Shown here in pieces: positions 1-7,797 of a stretch of 64,000 bases of DNA; the stretch's first letter is position 1; each line of letters starts with the position of its first letter. The position numbers were made by a program, and so were the translations under genes. The notes below the pieces were generated by a model. That model searched no databases. It saw only the letters and a program-made list of their open reading frames with translations, and was not told the origin of the DNA. The stretch spans positions 62,001 to 126,000 of the forward strand of contig JAUXRX010000005.1 in assembly GCA_030681645.1 (NCBI GenBank), read 5' to 3'. Source of the stretch: Archangium sp. GTDB lineage: Bacteria > Myxococcota > Myxococcia > Myxococcales > Myxococcaceae.

Positions 1-835
1 TGATGCTCGCCCAGTTGAGCGCGACCTGGTGCGCGGCAGCCGCCGTTTCCCCCAGCCTGCCCGACAGCATCCCGGTGAGAGAGAAGAGCCCTGACTCCGC
101 GATGAAGTGGAGCCCGATGGGCGCGCCGAGCCTCAGCGCCCGAAGCACCTCGACGCGATCGAAGCGCCGCTGCGTGCCGGTAGGCGCCTTGCCGAACCCG
201 AAGAAGAGAATGCCCAGCTGCAGCCACGTGCACAGCACGGTGGCGATCGCCGCACCCTTCACCCCGAGCGCTGGAATGGGCCCGAAGCCGAAGACGAAGG
301 CCACGTCGAAACCGAGGTTGGCGACGTTGGCCACCACCATCGCCCAGAAGGTGATCGCCACCCGCCCGGTGCCGGTGAGGTAGCTGCGCGCCGTGACGAA
401 GAGCAGCACGCCCGCGACGCCCGGCAGCCGCCACCACATGTACTCGCGCGCGCCTTCCGCCACCGTGGGCGCGACGCCGAACGGCTCCAGCGTGAAGGGG
501 ATCAACGCCACCGGCACCATCACCACCACGCTGGTGAGCAGCGCCAGCCACACGCCCTGCCAATAGTGCGTGCGGGCCCGGGTGAGGTCGCCCGCGCCGA
601 TCGCCTGGGACACCAGCGGGTCGAGCGCCAGCATCACGCCCATGCCGAAGAAGGTGCAGGTGAAGCTCAACGAGTTGCCCAGGCCCGCGCCTGCCTGCGC
701 CGCCGCGGAGAGCCGGCCCAGCACCGCGGTGTCCACCACCCCCATCACCGCCTGGCCGGCCTGCGCGAGCGCGAGGGGCAGCGCCAGCTTCCACAGCAGG
801 CTCAGCTCAGACGGCTCTCGTGACACGGCGGACAT
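1..835 (-). CDS. MATE family efflux transporter (partial, N-terminal 278 residues)
   Basis: Inner-membrane multidrug/toxin antiporter of the MATE (NorM-like) family, which exports cationic compounds in exchange for Na+ or H+. The reading frame starts with ATG at 835 and is open to the left edge, so the C-terminal part is outside the window. Near the N-terminus it has the family signature GQAVMGVVDTAVLGRLS, followed by several hydrophobic segments. A long hydrophobic block around residues 100-170 fits transmembrane helices 3-6. The start is 45 bases from the stop of the next gene on the same strand, so co-transcription is possible but not shown. Substrate cannot be inferred. Confidence 0.88.
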   Translation of the reverse strand, partial: MSAVSREPSELSLLWKLALPLALAQAGQAVMGVVDTAVLGRLSAAAQAGAGLGNSLSFTCTFFGMGVMLALDPLVSQAIGAGDLTRARTHYWQGVWLALLTSVVVMVPVALIPFTLEPFGVAPTVAEGAREYMWWRLPGVAGVLLFVTARSYLTGTGRVAITFWAMVVANVANLGFDVAFVFGFGPIPALGVKGAAIATVLCTWLQLGILFFGFGKAPTGTQRRFDRVEVLRALRLGAPIGLHFIAESGLFSLTGMLSGRLGETAAAAHQVALNWASI

Positions 836-880
836 CGCGGCGGGACGGCTAACCGGTCGCGGGGCTGACCGCCAGCACGG

Positions 881-1177
881 TCACGTTGACGGGCGAATCA
901 GCACGACTTCCGTCCCAATTGGCACGTCCGCTTTCGTCAGACCTCGCAGTGAGATCGGCAGCGAGATCGACCGCGGCCCCGGTGGTCGATAAGTGATCAT
1001 CTCGAAGCCCGCGATGCTGGAACGCAGCGTGCTCCCATCGGGGCGACGCAGAAGAAGGTCATCACCAATTCGTACGACGGCTCCTTCCGGCGAAAAGCCG
1101 GGGACCAGGATGAGCCTGCCCTCGATCAGGAAGGCGTCCGCGACCGCGAAAGCTCGCTGCGGAACCTCGGTGCTCAC
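881..1177 (-). CDS. Small EF-Tu-domain-2-like beta-barrel protein coupled to an antitoxin gene
   Basis: A 98-residue protein of unknown role. I place the start at the GTG at 1177, not further upstream, because this GTG overlaps the TGA of the upstream antitoxin gene by four bases (GTGA), a classic coupling arrangement. The protein resembles domain 2 of translational GTPases: an FLIEGRLILVPGF strand, then VRIGDDLLLRRPDG, GFEMI, and LRGLTKADVPIGTEV near the end, in the same order as in EF-Tu. There is no GTPase domain. It occupies the place where the neighbouring antitoxin locus has a PIN toxin. Whether it acts as a toxin, a decoy or something unrelated is unknown. Confidence 0.7.
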   Translation of the reverse strand: MSTEVPQRAFAVADAFLIEGRLILVPGFSPEGAVVRIGDDLLLRRPDGSTLRSSIAGFEMITYRPPGPRSISLPISLRGLTKADVPIGTEVVLIRPST

Positions 1178-1416
1178 TTTGTTCTTCGGCGGGTGCGTGA
1201 AGGAGGGGAACGCGCGAGATCGACCTCGGCTTTCCTGCGACGCCGCCACCAAAGAGCCAGAGCCTCCGCCTCCAGGGGCGCCTCCTTCACCACGAGGGTC
1301 AGGAGCGCCCGGGCCTCCGCTTCCATCGAGCGCGAGTTGCTCGCCGCCTGGACTCGGAGGCCTTCCTTCACCTCGTCATCGAGGTTCTCGAGGTTCCGGA
1401 TGGTGAGGCGGGCCAT
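1174..1416 (-). CDS. Ribbon-helix-helix antitoxin (FitA/VapB type) with non-PIN partner
   Basis: An 80-residue DNA-binding antitoxin-like protein. The N-terminus MARLTIRNLENLDDEVKEGL matches the ribbon-helix-helix fold of FitA-like antitoxins, followed by a RSMEAEARALL helix. It is a clear paralogue of the antitoxin at 1874-2104 (shared LTIRNL, RSMEAEARA and a C-terminal EVDL-PP segment). The second gene of the pair differs: here it is an EF-Tu-domain-2-like protein instead of a PIN RNase. A TACACT element (complement of 1423-1428) sits six bases before the ATG, as at the neighbouring locus, implying a nearly leaderless transcript. Probably autoregulatory. Confidence 0.8.
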   Translation of the reverse strand: MARLTIRNLENLDDEVKEGLRVQAASNSRSMEAEARALLTLVVKEAPLEAEALALWWRRRRKAEVDLARSPPSRTRRRTK

Positions 1417-1450
1417 GTCCGAAGTGTAGCCCCGAGCGGCGCCAGTACGG

Positions 1451-1870
1451 TCAATCCTCCCAGGGGTTGATCACCTCGAGGCCCGGCAGCCGTTGAAAGT
1501 CACTCACGTTTCGGGTCACCACCGGAAGCCCGTGTACGAGCGCAATGGCCGCGATCTGCGCGTCCTCGATGGCGATGGGCTTCCCGATCCGCTTCCGATG
1601 GCTCACCAGCTCGGCGCACAACTCAGCGGCGTTCAGGTCGAACGGCAGACACGGCGTCCGGAACTCCGCGTCGAGAATGTCGCCGAGCGACTTGAGGAGT
1701 CCGGCGCGCCGCTTCCCGTGCGGCAGTCCCATGACGCCCACGAGCAGCTCAGAGCGGGTGACCGCACACAGGAAGACCGACTCGCGCGCCCGCGCCTGGA
1801 ACCACAGCAGGACGTTGGGCTCAGGGTCTGGCCGAAACAGCTCGGAGACGACGTTGGTGTCGAGCAGCAC
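1451..1870 (-). CDS. PIN-domain ribonuclease toxin (VapC/FitB-like)
   Basis: Type II toxin of the PIN family, expected to be a Mg2+-dependent RNase held inactive by the antitoxin encoded just upstream. The 139 residues contain the four acidic positions of the active site: D4 in LLDTN, E41 in SELLVG, D103 in IEDAQIAA and D124 in NVSDF. The start is a GTG at 1870, three bases after the antitoxin stop, so the two are co-translated. Length is normal for the family and no disruption is visible. The RNA target cannot be deduced. Confidence 0.9.
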   Translation of the reverse strand: MLLDTNVVSELFRPDPEPNVLLWFQARARESVFLCAVTRSELLVGVMGLPHGKRRAGLLKSLGDILDAEFRTPCLPFDLNAAELCAELVSHRKRIGKPIAIEDAQIAAIALVHGLPVVTRNVSDFQRLPGLEVINPWED

Positions 1871-1873
1871 AGT

Positions 1874-2104
1874 TCAGTCGAGGGCAGGCGGCTTGCGAGC
1901 GGGCGAGCGGGGAGGAATCGGGAGATCGACCTCGAGCCCCTTGATCGCCTTGCGAAACCGCGCCACCGAGAAGCCCTCGGGCTTCAGCGCGTCCTTCAAG
2001 ATGGCCCGGGCCTCAGCCTCCATCGAGCGCTTGTTCTTCGCCGCCCGCACCCGCAGCACTTCCTTCAGGTCGTCATCGAGGTTGCGGATGGTGAGGAGCG
2101 CCAT
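1874..2104 (-). CDS. Ribbon-helix-helix antitoxin (FitA/VapB type)
   Basis: A 76-residue antitoxin and probable autorepressor paired with the PIN toxin at 1451-1870. The N-terminal MALLTIRNLDDDLKEVL and RSMEAEARAIL segments form the ribbon-helix-helix. The C-terminal part ending in EVDLPIPPR is the toxin-binding tail typical of FitA relatives. The ATG at 2104 lies six bases from the -10 hexamer of the promoter described next, so the message is likely leaderless or nearly so. A palindrome inside that promoter is a plausible operator for the antitoxin or the complex. Confidence 0.87.
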   Translation of the reverse strand: MALLTIRNLDDDLKEVLRVRAAKNKRSMEAEARAILKDALKPEGFSVARFRKAIKGLEVDLPIPPRSPARKPPALD

Positions 2105-2110
2105 ACGCGA

Positions 2111-2139
2111 AGTGTAGGCACTGCATGCAATGACTGCAA
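2111..2139 (-). promoter_or_regulatory. Promoter with internal palindrome upstream of the antitoxin-toxin operon
   Basis: On the minus strand there is TTGCAG (complement of 2134-2139), a 17-base spacer, then TACACT (complement of 2111-2116), a good sigma-70-type pair. The ATG follows six bases later. The spacer contains a near-perfect palindrome around TGCATGCA (CATTGCATGCAGTG, 12 of 14 symmetric), positioned so that a bound repressor would block polymerase. The -10 and following bases (TACACTTCG) recur before the second antitoxin gene at 1420-1428. Confidence 0.6.
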
Positions 2140-2144
2140 TGCGG

Positions 2145-4715
2145 TCACGGCACCTGGAGGAAGTTGTTCGCGTCGGCGTTACCGCGCTCGGGCTCGCTGT
2201 CCTCGGGCTCGGTGCCGCGCTTGAACCACAGCGTCATCGAGTTCTTCGTGCTGGTGGCCAGCCGCCCCGTCTTCTTGTCGATGCGGCGCTGGAGGAGATC
2301 GAGCGAAGGCGGCGGGGAGAACTCGGGCTGGCTGCGGCCCTCGAGCGCCTTGGTCATGTACGCCAGCCAGATGGGCAGGGCCGCCCGGCCACCGGTCTCG
2401 TACCGGCCCAGCGGATGCGGGTTCAGGTCGTAGCCCACCCACGCGCTGGTCACGAGGTCGCGGGTGAAGGCGGTGAACCACGCGTCGAAGCTGTCGTTGG
2501 TGGTGCCCGTCTTGCCGGCCGCCGGCTTACCCAGGCGTCCTGCCGCCGCGCCCGTGCCGCCCTGCACCACCCCGCGCATGAGGTCGGTCACCAGGTACGC
2601 GGTCTGCGGGGAGATCACCTGCTCGCCCGGCTCGAAGCCGCGCGCGTAGCCGGCCGCCACCCGGTCCTGCAGCGAGGCCCAGGGATCGTCGTAGGCGGTG
2701 TGGTCTTCCACCATGCGGCCGAAGCGATCTTCGATCTTCCGCACGAAGTACGTCGGCTTCTTGAGGCCGAGGCGGTTGATGGTGGCGTACACGTTGGCCA
2801 GCTCGATCGGGTACACGCACGAGCTGCCCAGCGCGGCCGAGTAGTCGGGGTTGAGCGGCGTGCTGAACCCCAGGGTGTGGGCGAACTCGTTGATGGCCGC
2901 GATGCCGATGACCTCGTTCTTCTTCCCTAAGAACCGCGCCAGCTCGATGAAGGTCTTCACCGCGGGCACGTTCATCGAGTTGACCAGGGCTTCCTTGAGC
3001 AGCACCTCGCCCTTGAAGTTCTCGTCGTAGTTGGCGGGCTTCCACCGGTTCTGGTTCTCGGGGTCGTCGTAGACGATGGGCGAGTCGACCAGCACGGTGC
3101 CCTCGGTCCACCCCATTTTCTCCAGCGCGCCGGCGTAGACGATGGGCTTGAAGCTCGAGCCCGGCTGGCGGCACGCCTGGAAGGCGCGGTTGAACTCGTT
3201 GGCGTCGAAGTCGTAGCCACCCACCATCGCCGAGAGGTACTGGCGGTGCGGGTCGATGCTGACGATGGCGGCCTGCGGCTCGGGTTCCTGCTCGAGGCGC
3301 ACCAGCGGCACGCCCTCGGGCACCTCGGCGGCGAGCGACTCGCTCCAGCTCTCGCGATCGTCGGTGAGGCCTTTCTTGTCCTTCACCGCGCGGACGATCA
3401 GCACGTCGCCCACCTTGAGCGGCTTGACGTTGTTGATCAGCACGCTCGGGTAGTGGCGCTCGCCGTTCACCTCGCGCGCCCAGCGCATGCCCAGTGCGGG
3501 CAGCTTCGCCACGAGGCCGCCGATGCTGACGTCGGCGCTGCCCAGGTCCTTCGCCAGCGCGGTGACCAGGCCCACGTAGAGGCGATCGGGCACCAGCTGC
3601 TGCTCACCGAGGAGCTTCTTGCCTCGCTCCAGGAACTTCTCCTGCTCCGCCTTCGTGGCCAGCTGCATCACCGGCCCGCGGTAGCCCTGCCGCTTGTCGA
3701 CCGCGAGCAGGCCCCACAGCGTCGCTTCCTGGGCGGCGCGCTGCTTCTCGCTGTCCATGGTGGTGAAGACCTTGAGGCCGTCGTTGAGCAGCACCTTGTT
3801 GCCGTAGCGATCGACCACGTCGCGGCGGGTCTCCTCGGTGAAGTACGGCGCGAACTGGTGGAAGATGTCTTCCACCGGGTACACGCTCACCTCGGCCTTC
3901 GACGCCTCGTCGAACTCGGCCGTGGAGATCATCCCCTTCTCCTTCATCTGCCCCAGCACGTAGGCGCGGCGCTTGCGGGCCTTCTCCGCGTCGCGGAACG
4001 GGGAATAGTTCGACGGCGCCTGCGGCAACCCCGCCAGCAGCGCCATCTCGGCGAGCGTCAGGTCCTTCACGTCTTTGCGGTAGTAGTTCTCGGCCGCCGA
4101 CTGCACCCCGTAGCTGTGGTGCCCGAGGTACACGTTGTTCAGGTAGAGGTAGAGGATCTCTTCCTTGGTCAGCTCGCGCTCCAGCCGGCGCGCCAGCAGG
4201 GCCTCGCGGATCTTCCGCTTGATGGTCTTGGCGGTGGACTCCTTGTAGCCCTCGGCGCTGATCAGCACGGCCTTGGCGGTCTGCTGGGTGATGGTCGAGC
4301 CCCCCTGCACCTTGCCTTTGCCGGTGACCTTCTTGATCACCGTCTTGAACACGGCGCGGCCCGTGCCCACCACGTCGATGCCGAAGTGGTCGAAGAAGTC
4401 GGCGTCTTCGGCGGCGATGAAGGCCTGCACCAGGCGCTTGGGAATGCGCTCGTAGGGCACCACCTTGCGGCGCTCGTTGTAGAACTCGCCCGCGAGCACG
4501 CCGTCGACCGTGTAGACCTCGGTGAGGATGGGCGGCCGGTACGCGTCGACCTTGGGGATGTCGGGCAGCCCGTCGGCGTACTTCCACGAGACGAACCCGT
4601 AGCCCATCACGGCCGCGGTCAGCCCAGAGAGCACCAGGAAGCCCAACAGCTTGAAAGGCAGCTTCCACCACCGCTTCGCCGGCACGTTGACCAACAGCAG
4701 CTTCCCTTCAGTCAT
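2145..4715 (-). CDS. mrcA: Penicillin-binding protein 1A (bifunctional glycosyltransferase/transpeptidase)
   Basis: Class A PBP that polymerises and cross-links peptidoglycan at the outer face of the inner membrane. The 856 residues hold one N-terminal membrane anchor (about 22-45). A GT51 glycosyltransferase domain follows, with EDADFFDHFG at 103-112 (catalytic E103) and GGSTITQQ at 138-145. The transpeptidase has SSFK at 520-523 (catalytic S520), SMN at 580-582 and KTGTT at 735-739. The insertion between the domains (about 370-480) fits the OB-like domain of PBP1A. The ATG overlaps the TGA of the upstream pseudouridine synthase by four bases, so translation is probably coupled. Confidence 0.93.
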   Translation of the reverse strand: MTEGKLLLVNVPAKRWWKLPFKLLGFLVLSGLTAAVMGYGFVSWKYADGLPDIPKVDAYRPPILTEVYTVDGVLAGEFYNERRKVVPYERIPKRLVQAFIAAEDADFFDHFGIDVVGTGRAVFKTVIKKVTGKGKVQGGSTITQQTAKAVLISAEGYKESTAKTIKRKIREALLARRLERELTKEEILYLYLNNVYLGHHSYGVQSAAENYYRKDVKDLTLAEMALLAGLPQAPSNYSPFRDAEKARKRRAYVLGQMKEKGMISTAEFDEASKAEVSVYPVEDIFHQFAPYFTEETRRDVVDRYGNKVLLNDGLKVFTTMDSEKQRAAQEATLWGLLAVDKRQGYRGPVMQLATKAEQEKFLERGKKLLGEQQLVPDRLYVGLVTALAKDLGSADVSIGGLVAKLPALGMRWAREVNGERHYPSVLINNVKPLKVGDVLIVRAVKDKKGLTDDRESWSESLAAEVPEGVPLVRLEQEPEPQAAIVSIDPHRQYLSAMVGGYDFDANEFNRAFQACRQPGSSFKPIVYAGALEKMGWTEGTVLVDSPIVYDDPENQNRWKPANYDENFKGEVLLKEALVNSMNVPAVKTFIELARFLGKKNEVIGIAAINEFAHTLGFSTPLNPDYSAALGSSCVYPIELANVYATINRLGLKKPTYFVRKIEDRFGRMVEDHTAYDDPWASLQDRVAAGYARGFEPGEQVISPQTAYLVTDLMRGVVQGGTGAAAGRLGKPAAGKTGTTNDSFDAWFTAFTRDLVTSAWVGYDLNPHPLGRYETGGRAALPIWLAYMTKALEGRSQPEFSPPPSLDLLQRRIDKKTGRLATSTKNSMTLWFKRGTEPEDSEPERGNADANNFLQVP

Positions 4716-5695
4716 GCAGTCTCCACAGGGTCGCCTGGGCGCTTCTGGTCGAGGCCTGCAGCTTTGAGCACATCGGCCAGATCCTCCGGGAGCTTCGACT
4801 CAACCACCATCTTCCGCCCGTCTTCCGGGTGGGGGAACTCGAGCCTCGTCGAGTGGAGAAACAGGCGCTTGAGGCCCCACTGCGCCTTCACCTCCCGGTT
4901 GAACGCGAAGTCCCCGTGCTTCGGGTCGCCCGCCACCGGGTGGCCGATCGCCGCGAAATGTCGCCGAATCTGGTGCGTCCGGCCAGTTTCAATCGTGCAC
5001 TGCACGTAGGCCGCGTGGCTCGATTGACACACCACCTGGTAGCGGGTCCGTGCTTCCTGCATGTTGACGCCCCGGCGCTCGCGCGACTCGGCGGTCTGCT
5101 GGTGCTCCTGGAGGGGCAGATCGATGAGCCCGCTTGGCTGCTGCAGCTTGCCCTTCACCAGCACGAGGTAGCGCTTCTTGGCCTTGTGGTCGGTGAAGAC
5201 CTCGGTGAAGTGCACCATGGCGGGGCGGCGCTTGGCCACGATGATGACCCCCGAGGTCTCGCGATCGAGCCGGTGGGCGGGGCTGGCGGAGAACCCGTTG
5301 CGCTCGGCTTTGGGGCCCAGGTAGGCCCGCACCACGTCGACCACGGTGCCGCCGGTGATGCCGCTGCCCGTATGGGCGGCCATGCCGGAAGGCTTGTCGA
5401 GGGCCAGGATCCAGTCGTCCTCGAAGAGGATGTTGAGCTGGGACAGGTCGACCGGGGGGGGCGGGGGGGCCTTTCGCTCCCGGTCGCCCAGGAGCTGGGC
5501 GTCGGTCCCCCGCACGGTGATGACGTCGCCGGCGGCCAGTTCCTGCTCGGGTTTGGCCCGCTTGCCGTTCACCCGGATCTTCTTCACCCGGATCATCTTG
5601 AAGAGATGGCTGAAGGGCACGCTTGCCAGCGTCTTCTTGAGGAACTTGTCCAGGCGGACGCCAGTGTGATCGTCCGTGACCTTGTACTCGAGCAT
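4712..5695 (-). CDS. RluC/RluD-type ribosomal large subunit pseudouridine synthase
   Basis: Converts specific uridines in 23S rRNA to pseudouridine. The 327-residue protein starts at ATG 5695 (MLEYKVTDDHTGVRLDKFL), where the S4 RNA-binding domain begins; the frame is open further upstream but without homology. The S4 domain covers about residues 1-70, and the catalytic motif HRLDRETSG lies at 141-149 with D144 as nucleophile. The C-terminal ETGRTHQIRRHF segment is also typical. A poly-proline linker joins the two domains. It overlaps the PBP1A gene by ATGA and is divergent from the pentapeptide gene. The modified positions cannot be told from sequence. Confidence 0.9.
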   Translation of the reverse strand: MLEYKVTDDHTGVRLDKFLKKTLASVPFSHLFKMIRVKKIRVNGKRAKPEQELAAGDVITVRGTDAQLLGDRERKAPPPPPVDLSQLNILFEDDWILALDKPSGMAAHTGSGITGGTVVDVVRAYLGPKAERNGFSASPAHRLDRETSGVIIVAKRRPAMVHFTEVFTDHKAKKRYLVLVKGKLQQPSGLIDLPLQEHQQTAESRERRGVNMQEARTRYQVVCQSSHAAYVQCTIETGRTHQIRRHFAAIGHPVAGDPKHGDFAFNREVKAQWGLKRLFLHSTRLEFPHPEDGRKMVVESKLPEDLADVLKAAGLDQKRPGDPVETA

Positions 5696-5765
5696 CTGGG
5701 ACTGCCTGTATCTCAGCGGAACGCAGTTGTGGAAGGTGCCAGAGCCAACCGATAGAAGGCGCCGC

Positions 5766-7007
5766 ATGGGAAAGCAGGTCAGCATCGAGGAGTTGCTCAA
5801 GTCCGGGTCGAAGCAGTGGAACCAGCTCCGCAAGGACAACAAGGTTCCGCTGGATCACACCGGCGCCACGTTCCCCCAGCTGTTCTCCGCCAACGCCGAT
5901 CTGTCGGCGCTGACGTTGATCGGCACGGAGTGGGAAAAGTGCGATCTCTCGAAGGTCAGCTTCAAGGACGCTGACCTCTCGGGAGCCTACTTCCACGGGG
6001 GCAGGCTGCAGGACTGCGACTTCCGCGGGGCGAACCTCGAGGGCGCGACCTTCGAGAAGTTGAAGCTCTTGCGCTGCGACTTCACCAACGCGGTGGGGCT
6101 CGAGCAGCTCGAGTTCGACGACTGCGACATGGACCGCGTGACGGGGCTCGACGGTGAAGACGCGCCGCCTCCGCCTCCGCCGCCCGCGGTGGGCGTGACC
6201 AGCTTCACGCGTGAGCAGCGCGCGGCGGTGATGGGCCTGGGCACGTCTGCGCCCGAGAGCGATCTGCCGCCGTTCCGCCCCGGTGACGCGCCGGGCACGC
6301 TGTTGTTCCGCGGCCTCAAGCACATCGCCAACCCGCCGCCGTGGGTGCTCGACGTGCCGGGCCTGCGCCCTCCCCTGCCCGTGCGCATGCCGCCTGGCGC
6401 GAGCCTCGAGCACCAGTACCGCGAGGCCGTGAAGACGCGGCTCGAGGGCCGGCGCCCGGTGCCCGACATGCAGATGGTGGCCAAGGCGAAGGAAGTCGTC
6501 GCCAGCGGCGGGGGAGATTCCGCGGTGGCGGTGATGTACCTGCGCGAGGTGGGCGAAGAGGTGGTGCCCAGCGAGGCGGCCATCGACGGGCTCAACGCGG
6601 ATCTGCGCGAGGCGGTGGAAGTGGAAGACGCCACGGCCGACGTCGATCCCCGCATCACGGGCGCGCTGCACGAGCTCAAGGCCTCGACCGAGGCGCTGGA
6701 CATGCTCGGCGAGCTGCGGATGAAGCTGGCGGCGGTGCAGTTGTTCAGCGCGTTGATCGAGGCGGGCTTCATGCCCGACAACAACTGGGAAGAAGCGGTC
6801 GATTCGGCCGAGCCCAGCCAGGACCTCGCGCACATCGCCAGCAACGGGAACCGCTCGGTGCTGGGCGACGCGTTCAAGGCGTTCGCCGAGCTGCCCGACG
6901 AGATCAAGCTGCGCCGCCTGGCCTACCTGGCCGAGGCGACCGCGCACGTCGAGGCGATGGCCGGCCCGGCGCCCGTGGTCGCGCCGCCCGCCCCCGCCGC
7001 GCCGTGA
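5766..7007 (+). CDS. Pentapeptide-repeat protein with alpha-helical C-terminal region
   Basis: A 413-residue cytoplasmic protein of unknown function. Residues about 45-125 form pentapeptide repeats of the A(D/N)LSx type (for example DADLSGAYF, GANLEGATF, CDFTNAVGL), predicting a right-handed beta-helix often used as a protein-protein scaffold. A stretch of seven to eight prolines follows, then about 250 mostly helical residues that I do not recognise, ending in an Ala/Pro tail. The chosen ATG at 5766 is preceded by AGAAGG. The gene diverges from the pseudouridine synthase across a 70-base spacer and converges on the HprK-like gene. Confidence 0.78.
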   Translation: MGKQVSIEELLKSGSKQWNQLRKDNKVPLDHTGATFPQLFSANADLSALTLIGTEWEKCDLSKVSFKDADLSGAYFHGGRLQDCDFRGANLEGATFEKLKLLRCDFTNAVGLEQLEFDDCDMDRVTGLDGEDAPPPPPPPAVGVTSFTREQRAAVMGLGTSAPESDLPPFRPGDAPGTLLFRGLKHIANPPPWVLDVPGLRPPLPVRMPPGASLEHQYREAVKTRLEGRRPVPDMQMVAKAKEVVASGGGDSAVAVMYLREVGEEVVPSEAAIDGLNADLREAVEVEDATADVDPRITGALHELKASTEALDMLGELRMKLAAVQLFSALIEAGFMPDNNWEEAVDSAEPSQDLAHIASNGNRSVLGDAFKAFAELPDEIKLRRLAYLAEATAHVEAMAGPAPVVAPPAPAAP

Positions 7008-7012
7008 CTTCT

Positions 7013-7054
7013 TCCCTCTCCCTGCGAAAGCGGGGAGAGGGTCAGGGTGAGGGG
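7013..7054. repeat. Dispersed repeat family A, copy 1
   Basis: Palindromic element of the form CCCTCTCCCTGCG..GGGGAGAGGG followed by GGTGAGGGGC. The inverted halves can fold into a strong hairpin between two convergent genes. It overlaps the last codons of the HprK-like gene on the opposite strand and supplies its TGA stop. Other copies are at 8181-8223, 27838-27952, 30753-30790, 43387-43431 and 57338-57379. Confidence 0.85.
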
Positions 7055-7797
7055 CCCAACAATCCCCTCACGAACACGCCAGCGGCCGGGTCCTTGCGAA
7101 ACGCCAGAGTCCGCAGCTCGACGTTGCTCAGAAACGAGAGCAACCGCTGGCGGACCTCTGCGCGAGGCAAAGCGACCTCCGCCACGTCAAAACACTGGGC
7201 CATCGCGAGCTGAGTCGCAGTCAGCGCGCTGAGCGCCTTGAGCTCCTCGCTGGGCGCCTTCTCGAGCGCGAAGAAGTACTTCGCCCTGACGATCCCCGGC
7301 TGCCCCGCGTTCTCGAAGTCAGAGCGAAAGGGAGTGCCGCACACGCACCCATCAGGAAACAGCATCACCACCTCATCTGTGAGCAACTCCAGCCCCGCCC
7401 CCACGCCGAGGCGCGAGAGGGTCGACTTGCCATCACCGCTCTTCCCGGCCGCGACGATGGCGCGGTCGCCCTCACGCAGCGCGCACGCGTGAATGAGCAC
7501 CGCGCCCTGTCGCGTCGCGAGCAGGTACCAGGACAGCCGCAAGACGAGCTCCCCGCGGAACACGCCGTCCTCCACGGCGACGTCGAGGGTGCCCTCGCCG
7601 AGCGTGAAGGTGCACTTGCCGAGCGGCGCGTCGATGGGAGTGCCCTCGAGGGTCGCGTGCCTGCGCACGGTGAGCGAGGGCTCAGCGCCCGAGGTGCTCA
7701 GGAACCGCCTCCAGTGAACGCGCTCGGTGGCCATCTCGCAGATGGAGGCATCGATCCGCAGCACCTGCCCGGCGCAGATGAGATCGACCGACGGCAT
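7042..7797 (-). CDS. HprK-like serine kinase family protein
   Basis: A 251-residue P-loop protein related to HPr kinase/phosphorylase. The Walker A motif AGKSGDGKST is at 117-126, preceded by IHACAL (about 102-107) and followed by LLTDEVVML (138-146) and GTPF (154-157), the usual order in the HprK-like family. It lacks the N-terminal domain of true HPr kinases. Relatives are found next to PqqD-like proteins in RiPP (for example lasso peptide) clusters and can phosphorylate peptides, but no peptide gene directly adjoins it here. The ATG shares one base with the stop of the PanD-like gene (TGATG). Its stop codon lies inside repeat A copy 1. Confidence 0.78.
   Translation of the reverse strand: MPSVDLICAGQVLRIDASICEMATERVHWRRFLSTSGAEPSLTVRRHATLEGTPIDAPLGKCTFTLGEGTLDVAVEDGVFRGELVLRLSWYLLATRQGAVLIHACALREGDRAIVAAGKSGDGKSTLSRLGVGAGLELLTDEVVMLFPDGCVCGTPFRSDFENAGQPGIVRAKYFFALEKAPSEELKALSALTATQLAMAQCFDVAEVALPRAEVRQRLLSFLSNVELRTLAFRKDPAAGVFVRGLLGPSP

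Noticed and set aside
4989..6947. 652-codon minus-strand open frame covering the pentapeptide gene and part of the pseudouridine synthase
   Set aside because: Spans two genuine, divergently transcribed genes in wrong frames.
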